From positions 1 to 40,315 of the forward strand of contig JAPOVT010000044.1 of the NCBI GenBank assembly GCA_026708015.1: DNA of 40,315 nt. Reading direction: 5' to 3'. Every line of letters begins with the position of its first letter. The first letter of the stretch is position 1. Made by a program: the position numbers and the translations under genes. The DNA comes from a bacterium (GTDB lineage Bacteria; Actinomycetota; Acidimicrobiia; Acidimicrobiales; Bin134). Below are positions 7,739-15,412 of the stretch, piece by piece. Under the pieces are notes generated by a model. It ran no database searches and was not told where the DNA came from. It saw nothing but the letters and a program-made list of their open reading frames with translations.

Positions 7739-9850
7739 CTAGACAGAATCGACCTCACTCAACGCGGTGAGCTCTCGGCGGAAGGGGGTGGCGTCGGCGT
7801 CGCCGGTGGGGGCTTCGATCTCTTCGGCGTAGCGCCGGCCAGCCCAGACCGCGGCGGCAATGGTGCCGGGGGCCCAGGCATCGCCGATGGCGGTGACGCT
7901 TTGCAGGCCGGCATCGGGCCATTCCTCTTTGCGGGCCAGCAGCTCTAGGGCCAGCGACTCTTCCGGGAGGCGGGCGGTGACGAGTACAGCGGCGTCGCAG
8001 TGGATCTCGTTTTCTTCTCCGGTGTAGGTGCAGGCAGTGCGGACTCCAGCATCGGTGGCGCCGGTCACCGCGGTCGAGCAGCGCAGGTCTACTCCGATGT
8101 CGAGTAGGCGGGCGGCGATGCGGCGCTGCTCCATGGTGTTGACCGTCCAAGACGACACGATCGCTCCCGGGGTGACCAACACAACCTCATAGCCCTCGGA
8201 CCGAAGCAGCTCGGCCAGCACCCCGCCCATGTAGTAGTGGTCGTCGTCGAAGACGGCGATTCTCATGTTGGCGGCACCGTCTGGCTTGCCGGGACGCTGG
8301 CTAGACATCAGGTCGTCGGGGGTGAGAACCGGCAGGTTTCCGAGCGGAATGGGATGGGTGTGCCATCGGCCGACTCCGTCGCGTCGCCATGACGATCCTG
8401 TTGCCACCGCGATGTGGTCGAAGCCGTACTCGGCCGCCGACGCCAGCGCCTCATCGGCCGTCATCTCGCTTTCCAGGTAGCAGTCCACATGATCGAGGCG
8501 ATCCAGTTGGCTCTGGCGGTAGTCGAGCACCCGGATCCAGGCTGAGAGGCCGGGCAGGCGGGCTTCTGAGGCGACCCGCCCGCCGAGATGGCGGGTCCGC
8601 TCCACGAGCACGACCGGGTAGCCCCGCTTGCCAAGCGACATGGCTGCTTCCAGGCCGGCCGGCCCGCCGCCCACCACGAGCACCGACTCGTCGGCGTGGC
8701 GGGGCCGGTAGGTCTCCGGGTGCCATCCTCGTCGCCATTCCTCTCCCATGGACGGGTTCTGGGTGCAGCGGATGGGCGACATGGTGAAGTCGCCCGAAAC
8801 GCAGATGTTGCAGCCGATGCACTCTCGGATCTCATCGGCGCGCCCTTCGGCGATCTTGGCGGGCAGGAAGGGGTCGGCGATGGAGGGGCGGGCCGCTCCG
8901 ATGAAGTCGATCACCCCTTGGCGCACCATTCGAGCCATGGTGTCGGGCGACGTGAATCGCCCGACACCCACCACCGGCTTGGAGGTGAGCGCCTTGAGAC
9001 CGGCCACGTACTGCTCCTGGCCCCCCTCTTCTCCGAATCGGGAGGTGATGCTGTCGTCCTCCCAGCTGCCCATCACGAAGTCCCACAGATCGGGGATCTC
9101 GCCCAGCTCGCCGAGCACGGCTTCGATGTCGCTGCGACTGATGCCGGAGTCGCCCATCAGCTCCTCCACGGTGATTCGACAGCCCACCGCGGCGCCGCCG
9201 TCTGCTTCTTCGACGGTGTCGGTCAGCAGCTCGCGCAGCAGACGCATCCGATTCTGCACGCTGCCCCCGTAGGCGTCGGTGCGCTGGTTGTAGCGGGGAG
9301 AGAGGAAGTGGTGGACGGTGCCGAGGGCGTGCCCGCCGTAGACGTAGACGAGATCGAAGCCGGCGTTCAGCGATCGGCGCACGGCTTGTCGGTGCCAGCG
9401 CCGCAGGTTGGCGATGTCGCGAAGCGTCATGGCCCGGGCTTGGACCGGGTCGTCGGTGAACCCGGCGATCGGCAGGTGGGCTGGGCCCATGGGCGCGGTG
9501 CGCGACGTGAGGTTGGGGCCGTTCATGCCGTTGTAGGCCAACTCGATCCCGGCCAGCGCCCCGTGGTCGTGGATGCGCTCGGTCATCATCGCCAGCGCGG
9601 GAATGTCCTCATCGTCCCACAGGCGGACCTCGATGAACGGCGTGATCTCCGACGTGTAGTGGATTTCGGCCTGCTCAGTACACACCACCGCCCATCCGCC
9701 CTCGGCCTTCACCGCCCGCATCTCGGCGTGGGCCTGCACATCGCGGTACCCCATGCCGTTGCAGTGGGGAACCTGGAAGAAGCGGTTCCGGGCCACCAGA
9801 GGGCCGAAGGGCACCTCCTCCAAAAGCACGCCATAAGGGTTGTCGCTCAT
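7739..9850 (-). CDS. Dimethylamine/trimethylamine dehydrogenase-like iron-sulfur flavoprotein
   Basis: A 703-residue protein collinear with trimethylamine dehydrogenase (TMADH): an OYE-type FMN barrel (1-340), a 4Fe-4S site, then an NAD/FAD-type domain with VLVVGGGPAGLEAA near 390. Cys30 (QVPHC), which in TMADH carries the covalent 6-S-cysteinyl FMN, is conserved. So are the active-site Tyr171/His174 (VYGGH) and Trp263/Asp266 (SWEDD) equivalents, and the cluster cysteines 344, 347, 350 and 362 (CIGCNIC...RC). Two of three aromatic-bowl residues are changed: TMADH Tyr60 is Gln (as I recall for dimethylamine dehydrogenase) and Trp105 is Ala, so the substrate is likely not trimethylamine. A secondary or N-methyl amine is plausible (N-methylproline demethylases belong here too). 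GAGAGGA precedes the ATG. It follows the HutI-like gene by 12 bp. Confidence 0.88.
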   Translation of the reverse strand: MSDNPYGVLLEEVPFGPLVARNRFFQVPHCNGMGYRDVQAHAEMRAVKAEGGWAVVCTEQAEIHYTSEITPFIEVRLWDDEDIPALAMMTERIHDHGALAGIELAYNGMNGPNLTSRTAPMGPAHLPIAGFTDDPVQARAMTLRDIANLRRWHRQAVRRSLNAGFDLVYVYGGHALGTVHHFLSPRYNQRTDAYGGSVQNRMRLLRELLTDTVEEADGGAAVGCRITVEELMGDSGISRSDIEAVLGELGEIPDLWDFVMGSWEDDSITSRFGEEGGQEQYVAGLKALTSKPVVGVGRFTSPDTMARMVRQGVIDFIGAARPSIADPFLPAKIAEGRADEIRECIGCNICVSGDFTMSPIRCTQNPSMGEEWRRGWHPETYRPRHADESVLVVGGGPAGLEAAMSLGKRGYPVVLVERTRHLGGRVASEARLPGLSAWIRVLDYRQSQLDRLDHVDCYLESEMTADEALASAAEYGFDHIAVATGSSWRRDGVGRWHTHPIPLGNLPVLTPDDLMSSQRPGKPDGAANMRIAVFDDDHYYMGGVLAELLRSEGYEVVLVTPGAIVSSWTVNTMEQRRIAARLLDIGVDLRCSTAVTGATDAGVRTACTYTGEENEIHCDAAVLVTARLPEESLALELLARKEEWPDAGLQSVTAIGDAWAPGTIAAAVWAGRRYAEEIEAPTGDADATPFRRELTALSEVDSV

Positions 9851-9862
9851 GTGGTGATCCTC

Positions 9863-11140
9863 TCAAGTTCCCACGGGTGCTTGCCTGTTCCAGGCCACCG
9901 AGCCTTCGATCACCACCTGGTCGAGCAGCGGGGCGCCAGGAGCGAGGAAGAGCTCGTTGGGATGAGGGCAGTCGAGCACGATGAGGTCGCCCCGCTTGCC
10001 GATATCGAGAGAGCCGCACTCGGCGCTGAGGCCGATACTGTAAGCCGCGTTCAGCGTGGCGCCCACCACAACCTCGGCTGGGGTCAGCCGGAACCAGGGG
10101 GCGGCGGTGGCCATGGTGGTCAGCAGCGACGTGGCGTGGATCGACGAGCAGTAGTCGGTGGAGACGGCCAGCGGCACCTCGTTGTCGACAAAAGCCCGGG
10201 CATTGGCCCGCCGATCAGTCATGTAGATCAACTCGGCGATGGGCAGAACCACGGCGATGGTGTCGGATCGGCCCACATCGCGGATCTCGTCGTCGGGGGT
10301 GTAGGTGAGGTGCTCGGCGCTGACGGCGTCGGCGCCGGCGGCGGTGGCCCACCCCTGCGAGGGTTTCCAGGCGTCGGCGTGGACTCTCGGCTCGAGTCCC
10401 ACGGCCCGGCCGGCCTCGATGAGCCTGCGGGCTTGGTCGGGGGTGAAGTAGCCGTCTTCGACTGTGACATCGTGGAACTGGGCGATCTGCTGGCCGGCCA
10501 CGGCCGGGAGCATCTCGTTGACGATCAGGTCGGTGTAGACATCAGACGGGTGCCCGTTGCCGTCGATGTCGCGGGGCACGACATGGGCGCCCAGAAAGGT
10601 CACCACCAACTGGAGCGGTGTGTGGGCCCGCGACTCTTCGAGCAGCCGCAGCTCCCGCAGTTCCTCAGCCACGGTCAGCCCGTAGCCCGATTTGACCTCC
10701 AGCGTGGTCACCCCTCCTACCAAGACCCGTTCATAGGCCCGGGCCAGCCGCTCGCGGAACTCGTCGTCGCCTGTCTCTCGGCTTGCCACCACGCTGGCCC
10801 AGATGCCGCCGCCGCGGGCGGCCACCTCGGCCAGGCTGGCCCCGCCGAGACGCTCGGCATACTCCTGGTGGCGCTCTCCGCCGAACAGGGCATGGGAGTG
10901 GCATTCCACCAGGCCGGGCAGCACCGTCTTGTTCGCCGCGTCCAGCACCGGAACCGACGGGTCGCCCCATTCCGACATCACCTCGTCGATATGGCCGACG
11001 GCGGCGATTCGGCCGCCGCGGATCGCAATCGCGCCGCCGGCAACCAGGTCCATCTCGTTTTGCCCAGCACCCCGGCGAGGGCCGCCGCGGTCTCGCACCG
11101 TGGCGATGTTCGCCGCGCCCACCACGTTGAGATCGCTCAC
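9863..11140 (-). CDS. Imidazolonepropionase-like (HutI-related) amidohydrolase with altered active site
   Basis: A 425-residue amidohydrolase that follows HutI along its length. Residues seen: metal-ligand pair H81xH83 (VECHSHALFGG), R90, the EVKSGYGL loop with Y153, H186 (LGAHVVP), H254 (VHAD), H277 and D329 (STDY). HutI opens the imidazolone ring of 4-imidazolone-5-propionate. Two signature positions differ here: the catalytic Glu of HADE is Ala257 (HADAW), and the substrate loop TDFNPG reads TDYCSS. No hutH, hutU or hutG gene is in the window. I infer a paralogue with a different ring or cyclic-amide substrate. The GTG start overlaps the RidA stop (GTGA). Confidence 0.8.
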   Translation of the reverse strand: MSDLNVVGAANIATVRDRGGPRRGAGQNEMDLVAGGAIAIRGGRIAAVGHIDEVMSEWGDPSVPVLDAANKTVLPGLVECHSHALFGGERHQEYAERLGGASLAEVAARGGGIWASVVASRETGDDEFRERLARAYERVLVGGVTTLEVKSGYGLTVAEELRELRLLEESRAHTPLQLVVTFLGAHVVPRDIDGNGHPSDVYTDLIVNEMLPAVAGQQIAQFHDVTVEDGYFTPDQARRLIEAGRAVGLEPRVHADAWKPSQGWATAAGADAVSAEHLTYTPDDEIRDVGRSDTIAVVLPIAELIYMTDRRANARAFVDNEVPLAVSTDYCSSIHATSLLTTMATAAPWFRLTPAEVVVGATLNAAYSIGLSAECGSLDIGKRGDLIVLDCPHPNELFLAPGAPLLDQVVIEGSVAWNRQAPVGT

Positions 11141-11565
11141 GGGCGCCCCTCCTCACCATCGCTCTCGGGGATCACAGCGATCACGTCTATCTCCATCAGC
11201 CACTCCGGGCGGGCCAGCCCCGACACCACCAACCCGGTGGACACCGGGTACACCCCCTTGAGCCAGCGTCCGATCACCTGGTAGACGGGCTCGCGGTGGC
11301 GGGGGTCGGTGATGTACACCGTGATCTTCACGATATGGCCCGGTTCGCTTCCGGCCTCCTCGAGCAGTTGGAACACGTTGGCCATGGCCTGCTCGGCTTG
11401 GGCCGCGGGGTCGCCCCGCCCCACCAGGTTGCCGTCGAAGTCGGTGCCCACCTGGCCACGCAGGTACACCGTGTTGTTGGCCACCACCGCTTGGCAGAGG
11501 TCGTTGTCGAGGCTCTGGTCGGGGTAGGTGTCGCGGGTGTTGAACTTGCGCACCCGACTGTTCAC
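11137..11565 (-). CDS. RidA family protein (YjgF/YER057c/UK114)
   Basis: A 142-residue single-domain RidA-fold protein. Typical segments are NTVYLRGQVG, DPAAQAEQAMANVFQLLEEAGSEPGHIVKITVYITD and VVSGLARPEWLMEIDVIAVI, including an Arg in the position before the final strand where RidA uses Arg to bind the carboxylate. Family members hydrolyse reactive enamine/imine intermediates or act in dedicated catabolic routes. GTG at 11565 overlaps the upstream ACAD-like gene and its stop overlaps the next gene, both as GTGA, so it is embedded in the operon. This suggests that one of the neighbouring enzymes produces an imine or enamine, for example the amine dehydrogenase-like enzyme. Confidence 0.87.
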   Translation of the reverse strand: MNSRVRKFNTRDTYPDQSLDNDLCQAVVANNTVYLRGQVGTDFDGNLVGRGDPAAQAEQAMANVFQLLEEAGSEPGHIVKITVYITDPRHREPVYQVIGRWLKGVYPVSTGLVVSGLARPEWLMEIDVIAVIPESDGEEGRP

Positions 11566-12815
11566 GCCCCGGCATGGGCTTGGCCGAGCTGGGCCGTGGT
11601 GCCCTCGAAGGGCGTCGAGCCGCCCCTGCCGCCCTTGGCGGAGAACCCCTTGCCCAGCGCGATCTCGGCCAGGCGCTCCACGTACAGGTCGTCGCGGAAG
11701 TGCAGCGTGAACGTGCGGGCGTCGCGCATCATCTGGCCCAGCGGGTAGCGCTCGTGGCAGGCCCGGGCCCCCAGCAGGTCGAAGCCCTCATAGGGGATCG
11801 ACAGCACGGCGTCTTTGGCCAGGTGCATGGTCCTCACCGCATCGGCCTCCACGCTGTCGGGATCGTCGCCCCGGTCTAGGCGGGCGGCGGTGGCCCGCAG
11901 GCACTCCCGGGCCGCGAACAGCTTGGCATCCATGCGCCCGAGGCGCACCCGCACCACCTCGGAGCCGCTGAGGTCGTCTCGGTCCTTGATGTAGCCGGCG
12001 ATGAAGTCGAAGGCGGCTTGAGCCGATCCGATGTGGTTGGCCGCGTAAGCGCATGAGAACGTGCGGGGATCGCTGGCCACCCATCCGCCCGGCACACCCA
12101 CAACGTGGTCATCGGGAATGAACACATCGGTGAACTTCACTCCGCAGGATATTGTTGAGCGCATGCCCAGCATCTGCCAGTCGTCCAGCAGCTCCACCCC
12201 CTCCGACTCCTTGTCGACCACCGCGAACACCATCCTCATGGCGTAGGGTTCGTCGCCCTCCACCGCGGCCCACACCATCAGGTACGTGGCAATGGCGGCG
12301 ACGGAGGCGAAGCCCTTGCGGGTGGTGAGCGTGTAGCCGCCGTCCACCTTCGTCAGCTCCGACTCCAGCCGCTCGGCGCCGTTCTCATACAGGTGGGCCT
12401 CCGACCCGAGCGATGCGCAGAACGCGCCATCCACGATGCGGGGCATGAAGTAGCGGCGCTGGGCGTCGGTGCCGTGCCAGGCGATGATGCCGGCGGCATG
12501 GTTGTGGACTTGCAGCAGCTGCGCAGTGTTGGTGTCCCAATAGGCGAGCCGCTCCAACATCTCGTACCAGCCGCTGTAGTTGCCGGGCTGCCAATAGCCG
12601 AAACCGCCGTAGTCCACCGGGACGCAGAGCTTGTGCAGTTCGGCCTCTTTGGCCTCGGCGAAGTTCTCATGCGGGAAGGCCGGCTCGGCGTCCAGGTCGG
12701 GCATCCGGTGCCGAAAACGCGGTCCGAGCTCTTCCACCCGGGACAGCAGCTCCGCCGTCGAGGGCGGTGGTGTGGCGTGCGGGGCTCTTTCGGCTATGGA
12801 CGGTGCTGTTGTCAT
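11562..12815 (-). CDS. Acyl-CoA dehydrogenase-like flavoprotein
   Basis: A 417-residue protein from ATG 12815, chosen because AAAGGAGG stands six bases upstream. Order: N-terminal helical domain (residues about 18-110, RVEELGPRFRHRMPDLDAE, LCVPVDYGGFGYW), beta domain (ASLGSEAHLYENGAERL, GGYTLTTRKGFASVAAIATYLMVWA), C-terminal helical domain (DARTFTLHFRDDLYVERLAEIALGKG). The fold fits acyl-CoA dehydrogenases and the related flavin monooxygenases of the DszC type. The GSEAHLY and GFASVA wording departs from standard acyl-CoA dehydrogenases, so a non-CoA substrate or monooxygenase role is possible. It sits between the M20 gene (107 bp gap containing a 40-bp repeat) and RidA (GTGA overlap). Confidence 0.8.
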   Translation of the reverse strand: MTTAPSIAERAPHATPPPSTAELLSRVEELGPRFRHRMPDLDAEPAFPHENFAEAKEAELHKLCVPVDYGGFGYWQPGNYSGWYEMLERLAYWDTNTAQLLQVHNHAAGIIAWHGTDAQRRYFMPRIVDGAFCASLGSEAHLYENGAERLESELTKVDGGYTLTTRKGFASVAAIATYLMVWAAVEGDEPYAMRMVFAVVDKESEGVELLDDWQMLGMRSTISCGVKFTDVFIPDDHVVGVPGGWVASDPRTFSCAYAANHIGSAQAAFDFIAGYIKDRDDLSGSEVVRVRLGRMDAKLFAARECLRATAARLDRGDDPDSVEADAVRTMHLAKDAVLSIPYEGFDLLGARACHERYPLGQMMRDARTFTLHFRDDLYVERLAEIALGKGFSAKGGRGGSTPFEGTTAQLGQAHAGA

Positions 12816-12880
12816 TGACGGCCTCCTTTGGCGGTCGAGATCAGGCGATGCGATGGGTATGCGGCATCTACGGTGCGGCA

Positions 12881-12975
12881 CAGAAGGCGTTGACGGCCTT
12901 GTGCAGTGCTTCGGCGCAGCATTTACGGCAAGAAGCAGAAGGCGTTGACGGCCTTGTGCAGTGCTTCGGCGCAGC
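12881..12975. repeat. Perfect 40-bp direct repeat at the end of the M20 gene
   Basis: Bases 12881-12920 and 12936-12975 are identical (both begin cagaaggcgttgacggcctt), 55 bp apart. The second copy encodes the last residues of the M20 protein (AEALHKAVNAF); the first lies just after its stop. Similarity extends imperfectly into the 15-bp spacer, so this is a 55-bp tandem duplication of the gene's 3' end. Confidence 0.9.
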
Positions 12976-14077
12976 GCTGGAGCTGCGCGGGGTGGATGTG
13001 CTCGTCTGGTTTGTGGGCGTCGGCGATGTCGCCGGGACCGGCGATCACGGTGGGCACGCCCAGGCGCTGGGCATACAGCCCCGCCTCGCAGCCGAACGCG
13101 ACGGCTGTGGTTTCGTCAGTTCCCATCGCCGACCCCAGCTTCTGTACCGCTGGCAGTGTGGAATCAGTGTGCAGTGCGGGGTAGTCGGCCAATTCGGCGG
13201 TGTGGACCGAGCCGCCGACGGGGGCCAACTCGGCGTTGATCCGCTCGATCTCTCCCCAGATCGGAGCAACCAGGGCATCGACGGCGGCTGAGGCGTCAAA
13301 GCGGACTTCGAAGGCCAGCTCGCACTTCGGGGCCAGAACGTTGAGCCCAGCACCCCCGTCGATCGAGCCGATGTTGGCCGACACGAATGCCTCCCCCGCG
13401 GATGCCCCCCCGCCCGTGTTCAGCGCATCTATGGCCGCGCCCAGCTTGACGGCCTCGGAGATCGCGCTGGGCTCGGTCCGGGCTCGGCTGGAATGGCCAG
13501 CCGGGCATTGAATGGCGACGCGGTGGGCGGTCTTGCCGGTATGGGCGATGGCCAGATGCATGGAGGTCGGCTCGCCGACCAGCGCTGCCTCGGGGCGGCA
13601 GGCGGGCTGGGCCGCCAGGTGGTCCAGCAGTCCCCTCACTCCGATGCAGCCGATCTCCTCGTCGTAGCTCAGCGCCAGGTGCAATGGCTTGCGCAGCTTG
13701 CGGTGGTCGAGGGAAGAGGCCACGGCCAGCGCCGCGGCGATGAAGCCCTTCATGTCGGCGGTTCCCCGGCCTTGGAGCCGCCCCTGCTTCTCGGTGAGAC
13801 GATAGGGGTTGGTAGACCAGCCCGACCCTGCCGGCACCACGTCGGTGTGCCCCGACAGGAGCAGCCCTCCCGGCTCGTCGGGGCCGAAGCGCAGGTGCAG
13901 ATTGGACCGCCCGCTCGGGCCCCCCACGGCGCGCCCATGGGCCCCGGCTTGGGTGGCGCGCTCAGCGCAGAAATCGACCAGCGCTTGGTTGGGCGCGCCG
14001 CTTTCTGTCTCGAAGGCCACAAGCCGGGCGAGGAGATCGATGACCTCCTCGCCCGACTCGCTTGGGAGGGGATCCAA
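12923..14077 (-). CDS. M20 family metallopeptidase, ArgE/N-acetylornithine deacetylase-like
   Basis: A 384-residue zinc hydrolase. Metal-site motifs are present: SGHTDVVPAG (H77, D79), GRGTADMKG (bridging D108), SYDEEIGCIG (catalytic and ligand Glu 140/141), LVGEPTS and a C-terminal AHKPDEHI with the last His. The dimerisation domain lies at about residues 180-290. The closest wording is to ArgE/acetylornithine deacetylase, but no arginine genes are nearby, so a deacylase or carbamoylase acting in the surrounding pathway is more likely. The start is a TTG at 14077 inside the stretch after PotD; this is the weakest point of the call. Its 3' end is tandemly duplicated after the stop. Confidence 0.82.
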   Translation of the reverse strand: MDPLPSESGEEVIDLLARLVAFETESGAPNQALVDFCAERATQAGAHGRAVGGPSGRSNLHLRFGPDEPGGLLLSGHTDVVPAGSGWSTNPYRLTEKQGRLQGRGTADMKGFIAAALAVASSLDHRKLRKPLHLALSYDEEIGCIGVRGLLDHLAAQPACRPEAALVGEPTSMHLAIAHTGKTAHRVAIQCPAGHSSRARTEPSAISEAVKLGAAIDALNTGGGASAGEAFVSANIGSIDGGAGLNVLAPKCELAFEVRFDASAAVDALVAPIWGEIERINAELAPVGGSVHTAELADYPALHTDSTLPAVQKLGSAMGTDETTAVAFGCEAGLYAQRLGVPTVIAGPGDIADAHKPDEHIHPAQLQRCAEALHKAVNAFCFLP

Positions 14078-14096
14078 GTCAGGTTCCGTTCCGTCA

Positions 14097-14112
14097 GATC
14101 AGTGGTCTGATC
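14097..14112. promoter_or_regulatory. Intercistronic hairpin after potD
   Basis: GATCAG-TGGT-CTGATC forms a 6-bp stem with a 4-base loop between the PotD stop (14122) and the M20 start (14077). There is no U-tract, so an intrinsic terminator is unlikely. Such a structure could protect the transporter part of the transcript or reduce read-through. Confidence 0.4.
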
Positions 14113-14121
14113 AGAAACCGG

Positions 14122-15396
14122 TCAGCCGGCCGCGATGATCTGCGACCAGGTGTCGGCGAAGATGGAGTGCTCTTCGCTTCGCACCTGCCACACCAGCCTG
14201 TCGCGGATGTCGTCGGTCAGCTCCAGGCCGGTGCCGGCGATGACCTCGTGATAGCCGTCTGAGAGCAGCGGCGGCACCAGCACATTCGGGGTGTAGCCGA
14301 TGGTGAACTCGGTGATCAGCGCGCCGATGTCGGGCTCGAGCATGTAGTTGATCAGCACATGGGCGGTGTACGGATCGGGGGCATCGGCGGGGATCACAAA
14401 GTTGTCCTGCCAGATGGTCCCACCCTCATCGGGGATGATGTAGCGGATGTTCGGGTTGTCGAGGTAGGCGATGCCGGCCGCGAACCCCCACGACTGGGCG
14501 GCCAGAACCTCGCCGCTGGCCAGGTTGCCGATGTAGTTGGCCGAGTCGAACCCCGTCACGCAGTCGCGGGCGTCGAGCACCAGCTCCAGGGCCTCGTCGT
14601 GAGCGGCCTGGGAGGTCTCGTTCCAGTCGTATCCCAAATAGACGAGCGCGGCGCCGAGCACCTCGCGCTGGTCTTCGAGCAGCGACGACTGCCCGCACAG
14701 CGGGTTCTCGTCGAAGATGGCGCTGTAGCTGGTGGGCGGCGTGTCGAAGGCAGCCACGTCAAAGGCGAAACCGGTGGTCGAATACTGATAGGGCAGCGAA
14801 TAGACATTGCCCGGGTCGTAGTAGGGGTCCATCTGGTTCGTGTCGATGTTGGCGACGTTGGGAATCTCGCCCATGTCGAGTGCTTGGAGCAGACCCTGCG
14901 ACGACATGATCTCCACCGCGTAGTCGGTGACGATCACCAGGCTGTAGCCGGAGTTGCCCGCGTCCACCTTGGCCACGGCCTCCTCGTTGGCCACGTGGGT
15001 GTCCATCGTCACGCTCACTCCGCACTCCTCCTCGAACATGTCGAGAACGGCCACGTCGATGTAGTCGGCCCAGTTCAAGAAGTTGATCGAATCGCCGAGC
15101 CGGTCGGGATCACCGCAGCGATCCGAGGCCGGCATCTCGGTGGCCGGAGGGTCGGTGGGTGCCGGCTCGGGTGCCGGGGCCTCGGTGGGTGCCGGCTCGG
15201 GTGCCGGGGCCTCGGTGGCCGGGGCGGCCGGCTCGGGCTGGGCCCCGTCATCGTCGTCGTTGCCACAAGCCGCGGCAACGAGTCCGAATACGAGAGTCAC
15301 AGCCAGCAGCCGCAGCCAAAGCCTTCGGCTGCCAGCCCAATTGGCCAGTTGGTCCAAGAACGTTGGACCGCTGGTTTTCTTGGTTGATTTGGTCAT
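14122..15396 (-). CDS. potD: Polyamine-type ABC transporter, substrate-binding lipoprotein
   Basis: A 424-residue protein from ATG 15396 with GGAGG eight bases upstream. A Lys/Arg-rich start, LLAVTLVFGLVAAAC lipobox and CGNDDDD mark it as a lipoprotein. A Pro/Ala/Glu linker (residues about 48-85) leads to a type 2 periplasmic-binding fold beginning SINFLNWADYIDVAVLDMFEEE, with GYSLVIVTDYAVEIM, PYQYSTTGFAFD and YIIPDEGGTIWQDNFVIP, the usual PotD/PotF series. The ligand is expected to be a cationic amine, but binding residues cannot be assigned by eye. It is the last gene of the importer set and is followed by the catabolic genes. Confidence 0.85.
   Translation of the reverse strand: MTKSTKKTSGPTFLDQLANWAGSRRLWLRLLAVTLVFGLVAAACGNDDDDGAQPEPAAPATEAPAPEPAPTEAPAPEPAPTDPPATEMPASDRCGDPDRLGDSINFLNWADYIDVAVLDMFEEECGVSVTMDTHVANEEAVAKVDAGNSGYSLVIVTDYAVEIMSSQGLLQALDMGEIPNVANIDTNQMDPYYDPGNVYSLPYQYSTTGFAFDVAAFDTPPTSYSAIFDENPLCGQSSLLEDQREVLGAALVYLGYDWNETSQAAHDEALELVLDARDCVTGFDSANYIGNLASGEVLAAQSWGFAAGIAYLDNPNIRYIIPDEGGTIWQDNFVIPADAPDPYTAHVLINYMLEPDIGALITEFTIGYTPNVLVPPLLSDGYHEVIAGTGLELTDDIRDRLVWQVRSEEHSIFADTWSQIIAAG
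15152..15211. repeat. Tandem 30-bp repeat in the PotD linker
   Basis: Two identical 30-bp units (15152-15181 and 15182-15211), in frame, encode the linker units PTEAPAPEPA and PTDPPAT-like continuation. They lengthen the flexible tether between the lipidated Cys and the binding domain. A partial third copy follows. Confidence 0.8.
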
Positions 15397-15412
15397 GGGT
15401 ATTCCCCTCCAA

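Noticed and set aside
8588..11284. 898-codon open frame on the plus strand
   Set aside because: It is antisense to the TMADH-like and HutI-like genes, which have clear motifs. Its His/Gly/Val-rich text is typical of shadow frames in GC-rich DNA.
9863..14077. Ordinary histidine-utilisation (hut) operon
   Set aside because: No histidase, urocanase or formiminoglutamase gene is present, and the HutI-like protein lacks the catalytic Glu.
14097..14112. Rho-independent terminator after potD
   Set aside because: The stem is only 6 bp and not followed by a T-run, and downstream genes continue on the same strand.
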